Part shown: in pieces, positions 1-8,915 of the stretch
Layout: each line of letters opens with the position of its first letter
How positions within the stretch are numbered: position 1 is the first letter of the stretch
Assembly (NCBI RefSeq): GCF_002217795.2
Contig: NZ_AP018823.1
Coordinates: forward strand, 4,216,001-4,280,000
Direction of reading: 5' to 3'
Source of the DNA: Aquitalea magnusonii
Lineage (GTDB): Bacteria; Pseudomonadota; Gammaproteobacteria; Burkholderiales; Chromobacteriaceae
DNA: 64,000 bases
The notes under the pieces: model-generated
What the model saw: the letters and a program-made list of their open reading frames with translations, nothing else
Databases searched by the model: none
Told to the model about the DNA's origin: nothing
Made by a program: the position numbers and the translations under genes

Positions 1-1
1 G

Positions 2-2233
2 AAGTTCTACGACGAAAAAGAAGCCCAACTGGTGAAACCGCGCGAAGCCATTGCCCGCGTGCCGCATTACTGCTCCGGCTGTCCGCACAACACCAGCACC
101 CGCGTGCCGGAAGGCAGCCGCGCCGTGGCCGGCATCGGCTGTCACTACATGGCACACTGGATTGAAGGCGACAGCACCAAAACCTTCACCCAGATGGGTG
201 GCGAGGGCATTACCTGGGTCGGCCAGGCACCGTTCACCAACACCAAACACATTTTCACCAACCTGGGTGACGGCACCTACTTCCACTCCGGCCTGCTGGC
301 CATCCGCGCCGCAGTGGCGGCCAAGGTCAACATTACCTACAAGCTGCTGTACAACGACGCAGTAGCCATGACCGGCGGCCAGCATGTGGATGGTTATCTG
401 GACGTGCCGATGATTACCCGCCAGCTGGCAGCCGAAGGCGTCAAGCGCATCGTCATCACCAGTGACGACCCGGACAAATACCAGAGCGTGCAAGGCCTGG
501 CTCCCGGTGTGGACGTGTTCCACCGCCGCGAACTGGACCGCCTGCAAAAAGAGCTGCGTGAAACCGAAGGCACCACCGTGCTGATTCACGACCAGACCTG
601 CGCCGCAGAAAAACGCCGCCGTCGCAAACGCGGTGAATTCCCCGACCCGGCCAAGCGCGCCTTCATCAACGAAAAAGTGTGCGAAGGCTGTGGCGACTGC
701 AGCAAGAAATCCGGCTGCCTGTCGGTGCTGCCGGTGGAAACGGCACTGGGCCGCAAACGCAAGATCGACCAGTCCAGTTGCAACAAGGACTACTCCTGTG
801 TGGAAGGTTTCTGCCCCAGCTTTGTCACCGTCGAGGGCGGCACGCTGAAAAAGCAAAGCGGTGCCAGCGCCACGCTGGAAGCCATGCCCGCCCTGCCCGC
901 ACCACAGATTCCGGCCCTGCACGAGCCGTTCAGCATCATGATTACCGGCGTGGGCGGCACCGGTGTGGTCACCATCGGCCAGGTACTGGGCATGGCCGCT
1001 TATCTGGACCACAAGGGTGTCACCGTGCTGGACATGGCCGGCCTGGCGCAAAAAGGCGGCTCGGTGTGGTCGCACGTGCGCATTGCCAACAGCCAGCAGC
1101 AACTGCACGCCGTGCGCATTGCCGCCGGTGATGCCAACCTGGTGCTGGGTTGCGACCTGGTGGTCACCGCCGCGGAAGAAGCGCTGGCCAAGATGCGCGA
1201 AGGCTTCAGCCACGCCATCGTCAACAGCTACGAATCCCCTACCAGTGCCTTCCTGAAAAACCCGGACGTGCGCTTCCCCAGCCGCGCCATGAAGGATGCG
1301 GTGATCGAATCGGTCGGTGCTGGCCGCTTCTGGGAAGTCAACGCCACCCGCCTGGCCACCGCGCTGATGGGCGATGCCATTGCCAGCAATATGTTCATGC
1401 TGGGTTATGCCTGGCAGAAGGGTTTGGTGCCGGTCAGCGAAGAAGCGCTGATGGAAGCCATCCGCCTGAACGGCGCTGCGGTGAAGTTCAACCAGCAGGC
1501 CTTTATCTGGGGCCGTCACGCCGCCCACGATCCGGGCCGGGTAGAAGCACTGACCAACCCTTCATCCGTGGTGCAGTTTGTTCCACGTGAAACGCTGGAT
1601 GGCGTACTGCATCACCGCGCCAAGGAGCTGCGCCACTACCAGAACCAGGCGCTGGCCGAGCGTTACAAAGCGCTGGTGGGCAAGGTACAGGCAGCGGAAC
1701 AGGCACTGAACCCGGCCAGCAGCAGCCTGTCGCTGGCGGTGGCCCGTGCCTACTACCATGTGCTGGCCTACAAGGACGAGTACGAAGTGGCCCGCCTGTA
1801 TACCGACGGCGACTTCCTGCGCGAGCTTGCCAGCCAGTTCGACGGTGATTACCAGCTGCGTTTCCATATTGGTGCCAGTTGGGTCACCGGTGGCGTGGCC
1901 AAGAAAATCGCCTTCGGCCCCTGGCTGTTCAAGGGCATGAAGTTGCTGGCCAAGCTGCGCTTCCTGCGCGGCACCGCGCTGGACCCGTTTGGCTGGCAGT
2001 CCGACCGCAAACTGGAACGCCAGCTGATTACCGAGTTCGAGCAGCTGGTTAACGGCCTGCTGTCTGGGCTCACACTGGACAATCTGGCAACGGCTACCGA
2101 GCTGGTGAAGCTATACGAAGGCGTGCGTGGCTTTGGTCATGTCAAGGAAGCGGCCTATCGTCAGGCCAGTGACAAACAGAAAACCTTGCTGGAGCAGTTT
2201 CGCCAGCAGGCCGGCAAACGCAAGGTAGCCTGA
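2..2233 (+). CDS. Indolepyruvate ferredoxin oxidoreductase, 5'-truncated
   Basis: The frame is open to the window edge (an internal GTG lies at 32), so the N-terminal part is outside the window. The enzyme oxidatively decarboxylates aryl pyruvates such as indolepyruvate to acyl-CoA, using ferredoxin. The visible 743 codons show, in order, the end of the thiamine-diphosphate region, a cysteine-rich iron-sulfur stretch (VCEGCGDC, then SSCNKDYSCVEGFCPS, near 670-820), and a pyruvate-ferredoxin-oxidoreductase gamma domain beginning GVGGTGVVTIGQV near 950. A long C-terminal extension is typical of the large fused IorA/IorB-type proteins of Proteobacteria, which are about 1150-1200 residues. A parS-like palindrome lies inside the gene at 1579. 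A strong terminator follows 41 bases after the stop. Confidence 0.93.
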   Translation, partial: KFYDEKEAQLVKPREAIARVPHYCSGCPHNTSTRVPEGSRAVAGIGCHYMAHWIEGDSTKTFTQMGGEGITWVGQAPFTNTKHIFTNLGDGTYFHSGLLAIRAAVAAKVNITYKLLYNDAVAMTGGQHVDGYLDVPMITRQLAAEGVKRIVITSDDPDKYQSVQGLAPGVDVFHRRELDRLQKELRETEGTTVLIHDQTCAAEKRRRRKRGEFPDPAKRAFINEKVCEGCGDCSKKSGCLSVLPVETALGRKRKIDQSSCNKDYSCVEGFCPSFVTVEGGTLKKQSGASATLEAMPALPAPQIPALHEPFSIMITGVGGTGVVTIGQVLGMAAYLDHKGVTVLDMAGLAQKGGSVWSHVRIANSQQQLHAVRIAAGDANLVLGCDLVVTAAEEALAKMREGFSHAIVNSYESPTSAFLKNPDVRFPSRAMKDAVIESVGAGRFWEVNATRLATALMGDAIASNMFMLGYAWQKGLVPVSEEALMEAIRLNGAAVKFNQQAFIWGRHAAHDPGRVEALTNPSSVVQFVPRETLDGVLHHRAKELRHYQNQALAERYKALVGKVQAAEQALNPASSSLSLAVARAYYHVLAYKDEYEVARLYTDGDFLRELASQFDGDYQLRFHIGASWVTGGVAKKIAFGPWLFKGMKLLAKLRFLRGTALDPFGWQSDRKLERQLITEFEQLVNGLLSGLTLDNLATATELVKLYEGVRGFGHVKEAAYRQASDKQKTLLEQFRQQAGKRKVA
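1579..1594. other. parS-like ParB binding site 1
   Basis: TGTTCCACGTGAAACG matches the classical parS consensus TGTTCCACGTGAAACA at 15 of 16 positions. It lies inside the ior coding sequence, so codon constraint has not removed it. It is one of five such sites in the window. Confidence 0.75.
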
Positions 2234-2274
2234 TGGATTGGTGAGTGTTGTCGCAGTAAAGAGAGGGTGGTTCA

Positions 2275-2306
2275 GGCGCGGATGACATCATCCGCGCCCT
2301 TTTTTT
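2275..2306 (+). terminator. Rho-independent terminator after ior
   Basis: A perfect 11-base inverted repeat (GGCGCGGATGA and its complement) forms a hairpin at 2275-2298 and is followed by CC and seven Ts. It ends the ior transcript. Confidence 0.92.
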
Positions 2307-2384
2307 GATCAGAAAATCCCGGTTCTGGTGAATGGCTGCACTGTTTCAAGGCAGGCCGCTGCGGGCGATAAACGCGCTGCGCCA

Positions 2385-2624
2385 TCAGGACAGCATCAGG
2401 CTCAGGCGGCGCGCCTCATCCAGCGCCTGGTCCACACCATTGTATTCATCCTGCCAGACCCAGATGCCATGGACCGCATCCAGCGCCTCCACCAGCCACA
2501 GCCGGCCATTGCTGCCCAGTGCCACCTGACGGGCACGTACCGGGCGACGGTAGTTGAACATGACGATTTCACTGGTTTTTTGCACAGCGGGGGTATGCTT
2601 GCGCGGGCTTGAAAAGAAGGGCAT
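2385..2624 (-). CDS. Hypothetical protein, 79 aa
   Basis: I do not recognise the family. The start at 2624 is chosen because AGGAGG lies 7 bases upstream of this ATG; a longer open frame reaches 2690 but has no such site. The product is small, basic at its N-terminus, and has no signal peptide or membrane segment. Its middle reads like a short beta-rich fold (ARQVALGSNGRLWLVEALD), and it ends in an acidic, leucine-rich helix. It stands alone between the ior terminator and the divergent NYN-domain gene. The good ribosome binding site and normal codon use argue for a real gene. Confidence 0.62.
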   Translation of the reverse strand: MPFFSSPRKHTPAVQKTSEIVMFNYRRPVRARQVALGSNGRLWLVEALDAVHGIWVWQDEYNGVDQALDEARRLSLMLS

Positions 2625-2784
2625 GGCGAAACCTCCTGTTGGGCGATATGCCACTTCCTTCAGAGCAATCCCCGTGCCAGCCTTGTGCAATGCATCATGA
2701 AATTGCGATCAAACCGCTTGCGAGTTTTGACGGCAGCACGGCTGCGGCTTAGCATGGCCGCATCCCTCCACTGGAAGCTGCCGC

Positions 2785-3687
2785 ATGGAAAACCGCAAAC
2801 TTGCCGTTCTGATTGATGCCGACAATGCCCAGGCCAGCCTCACCGCCGAATTGCTGGCCGAGGTGGCCAAGTACGGCACCGCCATCGTCAAGCGCGCCTA
2901 TGGCGACTGGACCACATCCCAGCTCAAAAGCTGGAAAGAGGTATTGCATAAGCATGCCATCCATCCCATCCAGCAATTTGCTTACACCAGTGGCAAGAAC
3001 TCCACCGACTCGGCCCTCATCATCGACGCCATGGACTTGCTGTACACCGGCAACTTCGATGGCTTCTGTCTGGTGTCGTCCGATAGCGATTTCACCCGGC
3101 TGGCCACCCGCCTGCGTGAAGGCGGGCTGACCGTCATCGGCATCGGCGAAAAATCCAAAACGCCACGGCCCTTCATTGCCGCCTGCGACAAGTTTGTATT
3201 TACCGAAATCCTGCGCCCGGAAAAAGCACAGGAAGAAACCGGCAGCAACGACAAACCCAAAACGCGCAGCACCCGCCAGAGCAAGAGCAAACCGGCGGCG
3301 CCCAAGGAAGTCCACCCGCTGCAGGCCATGTTCACCTCGGCCATCGACGCGGTGGCGCGCGAAAGCGGCTGGGCCGAACTATCCGCGGTCGGCTCTTATA
3401 TTGCCAAGAACGACCCCTCGTTCGACCCGCGTAATTACGGCCATTCCCGGCTATCGCAAATGGTGAAGAAACTGGACTTTCTCACGGTGCAGGAGCAACG
3501 CAACGGCTCCAAGCTGCACAGTGAAATCCGCCTGAAAGAGGCAGAGGGCGGCGAAACCCAACCGGTGGCCGTCAACAGTCCGGCCCCCGCCTGCGTGGCA
3601 GAAGCGCCGCTTGCCGCCAGCCCCAGCACGCCACGCAAGAAACGTACCCCGCGCAAGAAAGCCGACAGCCCGGTGGCCAAGGGCTGA
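2785..3687 (+). CDS. NYN domain / LOTUS-like RNA-binding protein
   Basis: The first 150 residues form a NYN (PIN-like) domain of the LabA/limkain-b1 type, with the acidic metal-site residues LIDADNAQ near residue 9 and VSSDSDFTRL near residue 97. Such domains are predicted metal-dependent RNases. Residues about 175-240 (HPLQAMFTSAIDAVARESGW, then a GHSRLSQMVKKLDF-like stretch) fit an OST-HTH/LOTUS RNA-binding domain. Lys/Arg/Ala/Pro-rich linkers flank it, and the tail is strongly basic. Cytosolic. GGAAG lies 7 bases before the ATG. The gene is monocistronic. The RNA target is unknown; RNA turnover is inferred from the domain family. Confidence 0.85.
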   Translation: MENRKLAVLIDADNAQASLTAELLAEVAKYGTAIVKRAYGDWTTSQLKSWKEVLHKHAIHPIQQFAYTSGKNSTDSALIIDAMDLLYTGNFDGFCLVSSDSDFTRLATRLREGGLTVIGIGEKSKTPRPFIAACDKFVFTEILRPEKAQEETGSNDKPKTRSTRQSKSKPAAPKEVHPLQAMFTSAIDAVARESGWAELSAVGSYIAKNDPSFDPRNYGHSRLSQMVKKLDFLTVQEQRNGSKLHSEIRLKEAEGGETQPVAVNSPAPACVAEAPLAASPSTPRKKRTPRKKADSPVAKG

Positions 3688-3747
3688 TCCCTGCCGATTC
3701 ACTGCGCGCCAGGGCGCTGCGCATAACCGATTGCAACAGGAGAAAAC

Positions 3748-4269
3748 ATGCAGATTCGTGATGCCAAACTGGAAGACCTCGCCGTTATTCTGGATATCTA
3801 CAACGAGGTGATTGCCACCTCCACCGCCATCTACAATGATGACCCGCTCAATCCGGGCGAATTTGCCGTCTGGTTCCAGGACCGGCTGGCAGCAGGCTAC
3901 CCGGTGCTGGTGGCAGAAGATCAGGGCGCGATTCTGGGCTTTTCCAGCTTTGGCGATTTCCGCCCGCGCCCCGGTTTTCGCTTTACCGTGGAGCACAGCG
4001 TACACCTGACACCGGCAGCGCGCGGCAAGGGCATTGGCAGCGCGCTGGTCAGCGCCCTGTTTCCGCGGGCGCAGGCGCTGGGCAAGCACACCATGCTGGG
4101 TGCGGTGGATGCCGCCAATGAAGGCTCGATCCGCTTTCACGAGAAACTGGGCTTCATCAAGGTGGGCGTGCTGCCGCAGGTGGGCTTCAAGTTTGGCCGC
4201 TGGCTGGACCTGGTCTACATGCAGAAATTCATCGACGACAGCAACAGCGAAGGCCCGGCCAACGCCTGA
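3748..4269 (+). CDS. GNAT N-acetyltransferase, Pat/Bar-like
   Basis: A 173-residue acetyl-CoA-dependent N-acetyltransferase resembling the phosphinothricin/methionine-sulfoximine acetyltransferase group. It has an IYNEVIATSTAIYNDD-type N-terminus, the core GFSSFGDFRPRPGFRFTVEH, the acetyl-CoA loop RGKGIGSAL near residue 91, and the C-terminal KFGRWLDLVYMQ hallmark. The family acetylates small amines, including glutamine-synthetase-inhibitor analogues; the substrate here is not determined. AGGAG lies 7 bases upstream of the ATG. A hairpin terminator follows within 75 bases. Confidence 0.88.
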   Translation: MQIRDAKLEDLAVILDIYNEVIATSTAIYNDDPLNPGEFAVWFQDRLAAGYPVLVAEDQGAILGFSSFGDFRPRPGFRFTVEHSVHLTPAARGKGIGSALVSALFPRAQALGKHTMLGAVDAANEGSIRFHEKLGFIKVGVLPQVGFKFGRWLDLVYMQKFIDDSNSEGPANA

Positions 4270-4340
4270 TACAGCCAGACGGGTGGCAAGGATGGCCGGC
4301 CCCTCCCCCTCCGCACACCATTGCCGCAGGCAAAGAAAAA

Positions 4341-4364
4341 CGCCGCAGTCTCCTGCGGCGTTTT
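4341..4364. terminator. Bidirectional hairpin terminator
   Basis: CGCCGCAG and CTGCGGCG form an 8-bp stem with a TCTC loop. A-runs lie on the left and T-runs on the right, so it can end both the GNAT gene (+) and pyrBI (-). Confidence 0.85.
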
Positions 4365-4433
4365 CTGTTCTGCTACTGCGCTGTTGAAACAGCGTCCGTT
4401 CTTGAAGTTCTCTATTCTCTTCCTCTGCACGAC

Positions 4434-4892
4434 TTAGCGCACGACTGCAACAATATCCTTACTGAACACCTTTTCGCAATACTTGCATTTCATTTTGATG
4501 TCCTTGGCGTGCGCACGCACGGAGAAAAAGCTCTTCACCGGTTCGGCATGTGAAATGCAGTTGGAGTTGGGGCAGGCAAAAATGCCTTCAATGCTTTCCG
4601 GCAGTTCCAGCTTGTGCTTCTTCACCACTTCGAAGTTGTCGATCACATTCACCGTGGCCTTGGGCGCAAACAGGGCCAGTTCGTTGGCCTGCTCTTCGGT
4701 CAGCGCCACGTTTTCCACCTTGATGATGTCCTTGGCCCCCATGTGGCGCGAGGACAGGTTCAGGCCCACGGTAATGCGCTCGCCGGTTTCGGCCAGCTTG
4801 AACAGACGCAGGATGTTGACGCCCTGCCCGGCCGGGATGTGGTCGATGACGGTGCCTTGCTTCAGGGCTTCGACGGTACGGGTGTATTGCAT
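4434..4892 (-). CDS. pyrI: Aspartate carbamoyltransferase regulatory chain
   Basis: This is the allosteric zinc-binding subunit of class B aspartate transcarbamoylase, which binds CTP/ATP and adjusts the activity of PyrB. It is 152 residues, as in E. coli. The N-terminal nucleotide-binding domain starts [18 protein letters not shown]. The four zinc cysteines are visible as CPNSNC and CKYC in the last 45 residues. AAGGAA lies 5 bases before the ATG. It starts 18 bases after the pyrB stop, so the two genes form one operon giving the 2(PyrB3):3(PyrI2) holoenzyme. Confidence 0.97.
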   Translation of the reverse strand: MQYTRTVEALKQGTVIDHIPAGQGVNILRLFKLAETGERITVGLNLSSRHMGAKDIIKVENVALTEEQANELALFAPKATVNVIDNFEVVKKHKLELPESIEGIFACPNSNCISHAEPVKSFFSVRAHAKDIKMKCKYCEKVFSKDIVAVVR

Positions 4893-4910
4893 GATGTTTC
4901 CTTCCCTGAT

Positions 4911-5831
4911 TTAGACGGTTTCGTTCAATACCAGCGACAACAGTGCCTGACGGGCAAACACACCGTTCCTGGCCTGCTCGAAGTAATAGGCATGCGGGGT
5001 GGCATCCACATCCACGGTGATTTCATCCACGCGCGGCAGCGGGTGCATCACCTTCATATTGGTGCGTGCGCTCTTGAGCATGTCGGCACGCAGCACAAAC
5101 TGGCCCTGGATTTTCTTGAACTCGGCTTCGTCAAAGCGCTCACGCTGCACGCGGGTCATGTACATGATGTCCACCAGCGGAATCACATCGTCCAGGCTGT
5201 CCACCAGGGTGTATTCAATGCCCTTCTCGTCCAGCTCTTCGCAGATGTAGTCCGGCATGGCCAATTGCTCTGGCGCGACAAAGTAGAAACGCGCGCCAAA
5301 CAGCGACAGTGCCTGGGTGAGCGAATGCACGGTGCGGCCGTATTTGAGGTCGCCGACAAAGGCGATGGTGAGGTTTTCCAGCGTGCCCTGGGTTTCACGG
5401 ATGGTGAACAGGTCCAGCAGGGTTTGCGTGGGGTGCTGGTTGGAGCCGTCGCCACCGTTGATCACCGGTACGCTGGAGAACTCGCTGGCCAGCCGCGCCG
5501 CGCCTTCCTTGGGGTGGCGCATCACCACGGCATCGGCATAGGAGCTGATGATCTTGATGGAGTCGGCCAGGGTTTCACCCTTCTTGGCACTGGTATTGCC
5601 ACCGTCGGCAAAGCCGATGATGTCGCCACCCAGGCGCTGTACCGCGGTTTCGAACGACAGGCGGGTGCGGGTGGACGGCTCGAAGAAACAGCTACCCACC
5701 AGCTTGCCTTGCAGCAGGTCGTTGCGCGGGTGGCGTTTAAGCTTGCCCGCCGTTTCCACCACGAGCTCTAGCTCCTCTCGTGAAAAATCGGGGATGGAAA
5801 TGATATGTTTCCGATAGAGCGGGTTTGCCAT
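4911..5831 (-). CDS. pyrB: Aspartate carbamoyltransferase catalytic chain
   Basis: Catalyses carbamoyl phosphate + aspartate to N-carbamoyl-aspartate, the committed pyrimidine step. The start at 5831 is chosen because [12 protein letters not shown] aligns with the E. coli N-terminus and AAGGA precedes it; the open frame runs 13 codons further upstream without support. The 306 residues show the carbamoyl-phosphate motif [11 protein letters not shown] near residue 53, HPTQTLLDL near 134, and the aspartate-loop HPLPRVDEI near 265. pyrI follows. A U-tract terminator and a short leader reading frame lie just upstream, so attenuation control is likely. Confidence 0.97.
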   Translation of the reverse strand: MANPLYRKHIISIPDFSREELELVVETAGKLKRHPRNDLLQGKLVGSCFFEPSTRTRLSFETAVQRLGGDIIGFADGGNTSAKKGETLADSIKIISSYADAVVMRHPKEGAARLASEFSSVPVINGGDGSNQHPTQTLLDLFTIRETQGTLENLTIAFVGDLKYGRTVHSLTQALSLFGARFYFVAPEQLAMPDYICEELDEKGIEYTLVDSLDDVIPLVDIMYMTRVQRERFDEAEFKKIQGQFVLRADMLKSARTNMKVMHPLPRVDEITVDVDATPHAYYFEQARNGVFARQALLSLVLNETV

Positions 5832-5870
5832 GATAGGGGTCCTTGGTTCTGCGAATGTTGTTTTGCCCAT

Positions 5871-5900
5871 AAAAAAAAAAGCCCCTGAAAAATCAGGAGC
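5871..5900 (-). promoter_or_regulatory. pyrBI attenuator (leader terminator)
   Basis: On the minus strand, an 8-bp hairpin (GCTCCTGA / TCAGGGGC, one G-U pair, loop TTTT) is followed at once by ten Ts. It ends only about 40 bases before the pyrB start codon. A terminator between promoter and gene is the layout of UTP-sensitive pyrBI attenuation. The leader peptide stop codon lies inside the 5' arm, so a ribosome reaching it would block the hairpin. Confidence 0.75.
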
Positions 5901-6012
5901 TTTTTTTCTGGAATAGCCGGGGTTCGGGAACGGTCAGGCCTCGCAGCAACGCTTCAGCGCCACCGTGAGCGGTGGTGGTGAGGCGGGTGACAACAACTGC
6001 AAATGGCGACAA
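5893..6012 (-). CDS. Candidate pyrBI leader peptide, 39 aa
   Basis: A TTG start at 6012 is preceded by GGAGGA at 6019-6024, six bases away. The frame runs 39 codons to a TGA at 5893-5895, which sits inside the attenuator hairpin. It is the only reading frame between the predicted promoter and pyrB with such a ribosome binding site. In E. coli the pyrL peptide plays this role: when UTP is low, paused RNA polymerase lets the ribosome catch up and melt the terminator. I see no long U-run pause site here, so the mechanism is inferred from layout. No similarity to E. coli PyrL is claimed. Confidence 0.5.
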   Translation of the reverse strand: MSPFAVVVTRLTTTAHGGAEALLRGLTVPEPRLFQKKSS

Positions 6013-6038
6013 GACGGCTCCTCCGAACAAACCCCGAG

Positions 6039-6068
6039 ATTCTAATCCCAAACCACCCGCCTTGATAA
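6039..6068 (-). promoter_or_regulatory. Candidate pyrBI promoter
   Basis: The minus strand reads TTATCA, 18 bases, TAGAAT (-10 at 6039-6044, five of six to consensus; -35 at 6063-6068, four of six). Initiation near 6032 would put the leader ribosome binding site about 8 bases into the RNA. Confidence 0.5.
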
Positions 6069-6132
6069 GAGCGGTGTCGCATTTTGCCAATTCCATGACC
6101 CCAACAGCACTGCCAGTGCCAGGCAGCCGCGC

Positions 6133-6739
6133 TCAGCTCAGCGGGCGCTGCCACCACATGCGCAAGCCCAGCAGCACATACATCAGCCCGCAGGCACGCT
6201 GCCCCCAGCCGGCTGGTATTGGCCTGGCCAGGCGGCAATACATTCGGCTCCCCAGCCATAACATGCCGCTCAGATACAGCAGATTGCACAGGCAAAACAC
6301 CGCACCCAGTTGCAGGAAACCAGCCAATACCGGCTGTGGGGGAGACAGAAATTGCGGGAAAAATGCCATGAAAAACACCAAGGCCTTGGGATTGCCCACC
6401 GTTACCAGCCAGCTACGCCATAAGGCATGCGGGGCGGATCGTGATGATGTCACCGGCCTTGCCCCTGCCATCGGCCAGCAACGGCAGCCCAGCCAGATCA
6501 GATAGGCCGCACCACCGTAACGCAGCAGATCAAACCAGGCAGGATGGGCAGCCAGTAATGCGGCCATACCCAGTGCCGACAAGGCTATCAACAACATATC
6601 GCCCAGCATCAGGCCAAGTAAGGCCCAGGCGGCATGACGCCAGCCACCGCCACCGTAAGCACGCCATACGCTGAGTGTACCCGCGCCTGGTGTTACCACC
6701 AGCAGCATGGCTGCGGGCAAAAAAATGAAGCCAGTCCAT
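6133..6739 (-). CDS. LysE/RhtB-family amino-acid exporter, apparent frameshift near the start
   Basis: The main frame encodes a LysE-type exporter of about 200 residues, with VVTPGAGTL at the N-terminus, an NPKALVFFMAFFPQF-type motif mid-protein, and about six hydrophobic segments. The well-placed start (AGGAGG, 5 bases, ATG at 6739, giving MDWLHF) is out of frame with the rest by one base. The shift falls in a run of seven Ts at 6719-6725. With six Ts the product would read MDWLHFLPAAMLLVV, a normal family N-terminus. Without the correction only an unsupported upstream start near 6825 stays in frame. This may be a true disruption, a phase-variable tract or a sequencing error. The family exports amino acids such as lysine, homoserine or threonine. 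Confidence 0.7.
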
Positions 6740-6790
6740 GCCCGCCTCCTCTGCGCTGATTGAGAAACACCATCTTGCCTTGGCCACCAG

Positions 6791-6818
6791 ATAAAACGCC
6801 ACCCCGCAGGGTGGCGTT
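6791..6818 (-). terminator. Terminator after the chemoreceptor gene
   Basis: A perfect 10-bp stem (AACGCCACCC / GGGTGGCGTT) with a 4-base loop is followed on the minus strand by TTTTAT. It lies 22 bases past the chemoreceptor stop. Confidence 0.88.
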
Positions 6819-6839
6819 GTCGCATGGGGCGGCAATGGG

Positions 6840-8915
6840 CTACAGCTTGAAGTTGCTGACCAGGTTTTCCAGATTGGCCGACAGTTCGCGCAGTTGAGAC
6901 ACCGAATCGGACACCTGCTGCACCACATCGCTATTGCTCTGGGCCATGGCGCTGATGCGTTCCACGTTCTGGGCGATTTCCTGGCTGGCCGAGGACTGTT
7001 CGCGGGTAGAGGCGGCAATATCCACAATGCTGGCCACCAGGCCCTGGCTGCGGCCCAATACCGTGTTCATCGCCTCATTGGCCTCTGCTGCAATGGCCAC
7101 GCTCAGATTGACCTGGTCACGGCTGTTTTTCACGTCCTCTACCGCATCACGTGTTTCGCTGCCAATGGCATTGACGATGCGGGTAATCTGCACCGTGGCC
7201 TCGGCAGTCCGGCCAGCCAGGTTGCGCACCTCGTCGGCCACCACCGCAAAGCCGCGTCCCATTTCACCGGCACGCGCCGCCTCGATGGCAGCATTAAGCG
7301 CCAGCAGATTGGTCTGATCGGCAATATCCTTGATCACCCGCACAATGGTGCTGACCTCTTCCGAACGCTCACCCAGGCCATTCATGCGCTCGGCCAGTGC
7401 CTGCATGCTGTTGGTCATGCGCTCGATTTCGCCGGTAATGCGCGTCACCGTGGCCACGCTTTGTGCGGTCAGTTCGCCAGTCTCCCGCGCGGTGTGTTCG
7501 GCTTCCTCGGCGGTATCGGCAATGTGATGCACGCTCACCGTCACCTGCTCCACCCCGGCTGCGGTGGCACTGGCGGCGTCGGACTGGCTGGAGGAGGCCT
7601 GCTGTACCTGAATGGCAGAATCCGCCAGGCTGGCAGCTGCCACGCTGACTTCATGGCTTTGCTGACGCACTTCGACAAACATGTCGCGCAGGCTACCAAT
7701 GAAGCGGTTGAAGGCATCGGCAGTGCGGCCGATTTCGTCACGATTGGCAATCTGCATGCGCACGGTCAAGTCGCCACGTCCGGAGGCCAGTTGGTCCATG
7801 GTATCGGCCAACTGGTTGAGCGGCCGGGTCAGCGCCCGCACCACCGCAGTCAGCACCAGCAGAATCATCACCAGCGCCACCACCCCAATCAGGATGGCCG
7901 TCAGGCACTGTTTTTTCGCATCGGCGGTAATGGCCGCGGTGGGAATGGACACGCCAAGCGACCAGAACTGACCGGTATTTCCCACCTTCACCGGGCGGAA
8001 GAAATGGGTGAAGCCACTGTCTTCATAGATGAAGGATTCACCCTTCTTGATCTGCTCCAGATGCGATGAGAGTGCATCTTCCTTGGGCACCGGCTTGCCC
8101 AGCAGCTCGGTCTTGGCAGTAACCACATACAGTCCGCCCTCGGACACCATGCGCACATAGCCGGTGTCATTCAGGCGGATGGCCCCAAAGCGCTTTTGCA
8201 GCTGGTCCAGCGCCACATCGGTGGCGGATACGCCCAGCATCTTGCCGGAGGCATCCTTCATCACCACGGCCAGCGAGCTTTCCAGCACCATCTTGCCCTG
8301 TACTTCGTAAGGATAGGGCTCGGTAATGGTGTCACGGCCGCGCTGCTTGGGTACGTAGTAAAAATCACCCCAGCCGGTTTTTTCGTAGTCCGGCTGGTAG
8401 GTTTCCGGATGATCCTTGAACTTGGGGAATTCCTTCACCCGGTCGGCCGACATCATCACGTCCATCTGGGCCTTGCCCTGGGCATTCCTGGTGATATAGG
8501 GCTGGTAGCGTCCGGTCGGGTCATGTCGCGGCCAGTCCAGACGGAAGGCATTGTCGTTGCCATCGAAGGCATTCGGCTCCCACAACATCCACAGGCCGAC
8601 CGATTGCGGTGCGGAGTCCAGCAGTTGCTGGATCATGTTGTCAACATGCTTGCGGTCAGGCGCACCAACCCGCTTGATGCCAAGGATGGCATCCGCCAGA
8701 TGGTGCGGCAGGGTGAAACCCTTGTCGAAATCGCTTTCGGCATCCTTGGCATAGCTGCTGGCCTGCTCCGAGGCCAGCTTGTAGCCGACATCCACCGCAG
8801 CCGAATAGCTCTGCCAGGCAATCAGCCCAATCATCACGGCAAAACCCACCGCAATGGCTGCAGCAGCCACCACGATGATGCGCGTACTCAGATGACCCCA
8901 TTTTTCCCTTGCCAT
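6840..8915 (-). CDS. Methyl-accepting chemotaxis protein with a Cache sensor
   Basis: An inner-membrane chemoreceptor of 691 residues that signals through CheW/CheA. In order it has a transmembrane helix at about residues 12-34, a periplasmic double-Cache region (about 40-325), a second transmembrane helix (about 335-360), HAMP, and a long coiled-coil signalling domain. The hairpin tip near residue 570 contains GRGFAVVADEVRNLAGRTAE. The C-terminus ends NFKL with no CheR-binding pentapeptide. The start at 8915 is chosen because GGGGA lies 7 bases upstream; in-frame ATGs at 8921 and 8978 are alternatives. The ligand is unknown; Cache domains of this form often bind amino acids or organic acids. 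Confidence 0.93.
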   Translation of the reverse strand: MAREKWGHLSTRIIVVAAAAIAVGFAVMIGLIAWQSYSAAVDVGYKLASEQASSYAKDAESDFDKGFTLPHHLADAILGIKRVGAPDRKHVDNMIQQLLDSAPQSVGLWMLWEPNAFDGNDNAFRLDWPRHDPTGRYQPYITRNAQGKAQMDVMMSADRVKEFPKFKDHPETYQPDYEKTGWGDFYYVPKQRGRDTITEPYPYEVQGKMVLESSLAVVMKDASGKMLGVSATDVALDQLQKRFGAIRLNDTGYVRMVSEGGLYVVTAKTELLGKPVPKEDALSSHLEQIKKGESFIYEDSGFTHFFRPVKVGNTGQFWSLGVSIPTAAITADAKKQCLTAILIGVVALVMILLVLTAVVRALTRPLNQLADTMDQLASGRGDLTVRMQIANRDEIGRTADAFNRFIGSLRDMFVEVRQQSHEVSVAAASLADSAIQVQQASSSQSDAASATAAGVEQVTVSVHHIADTAEEAEHTARETGELTAQSVATVTRITGEIERMTNSMQALAERMNGLGERSEEVSTIVRVIKDIADQTNLLALNAAIEAARAGEMGRGFAVVADEVRNLAGRTAEATVQITRIVNAIGSETRDAVEDVKNSRDQVNLSVAIAAEANEAMNTVLGRSQGLVASIVDIAASTREQSSASQEIAQNVERISAMAQSNSDVVQQVSDSVSQLRELSANLENLVSNFKL

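Noticed and set aside
4614..5771. 385-codon plus-strand open frame opposite pyrBI
   Set aside because: It is fully antisense to pyrI/pyrB, which match their families end to end; the translation shows no known motifs and follows from high third-position G+C.
6894..8069. 391-codon plus-strand frame opposite the chemoreceptor
   Set aside because: Shadow of the coiled-coil signalling region; no start signal.
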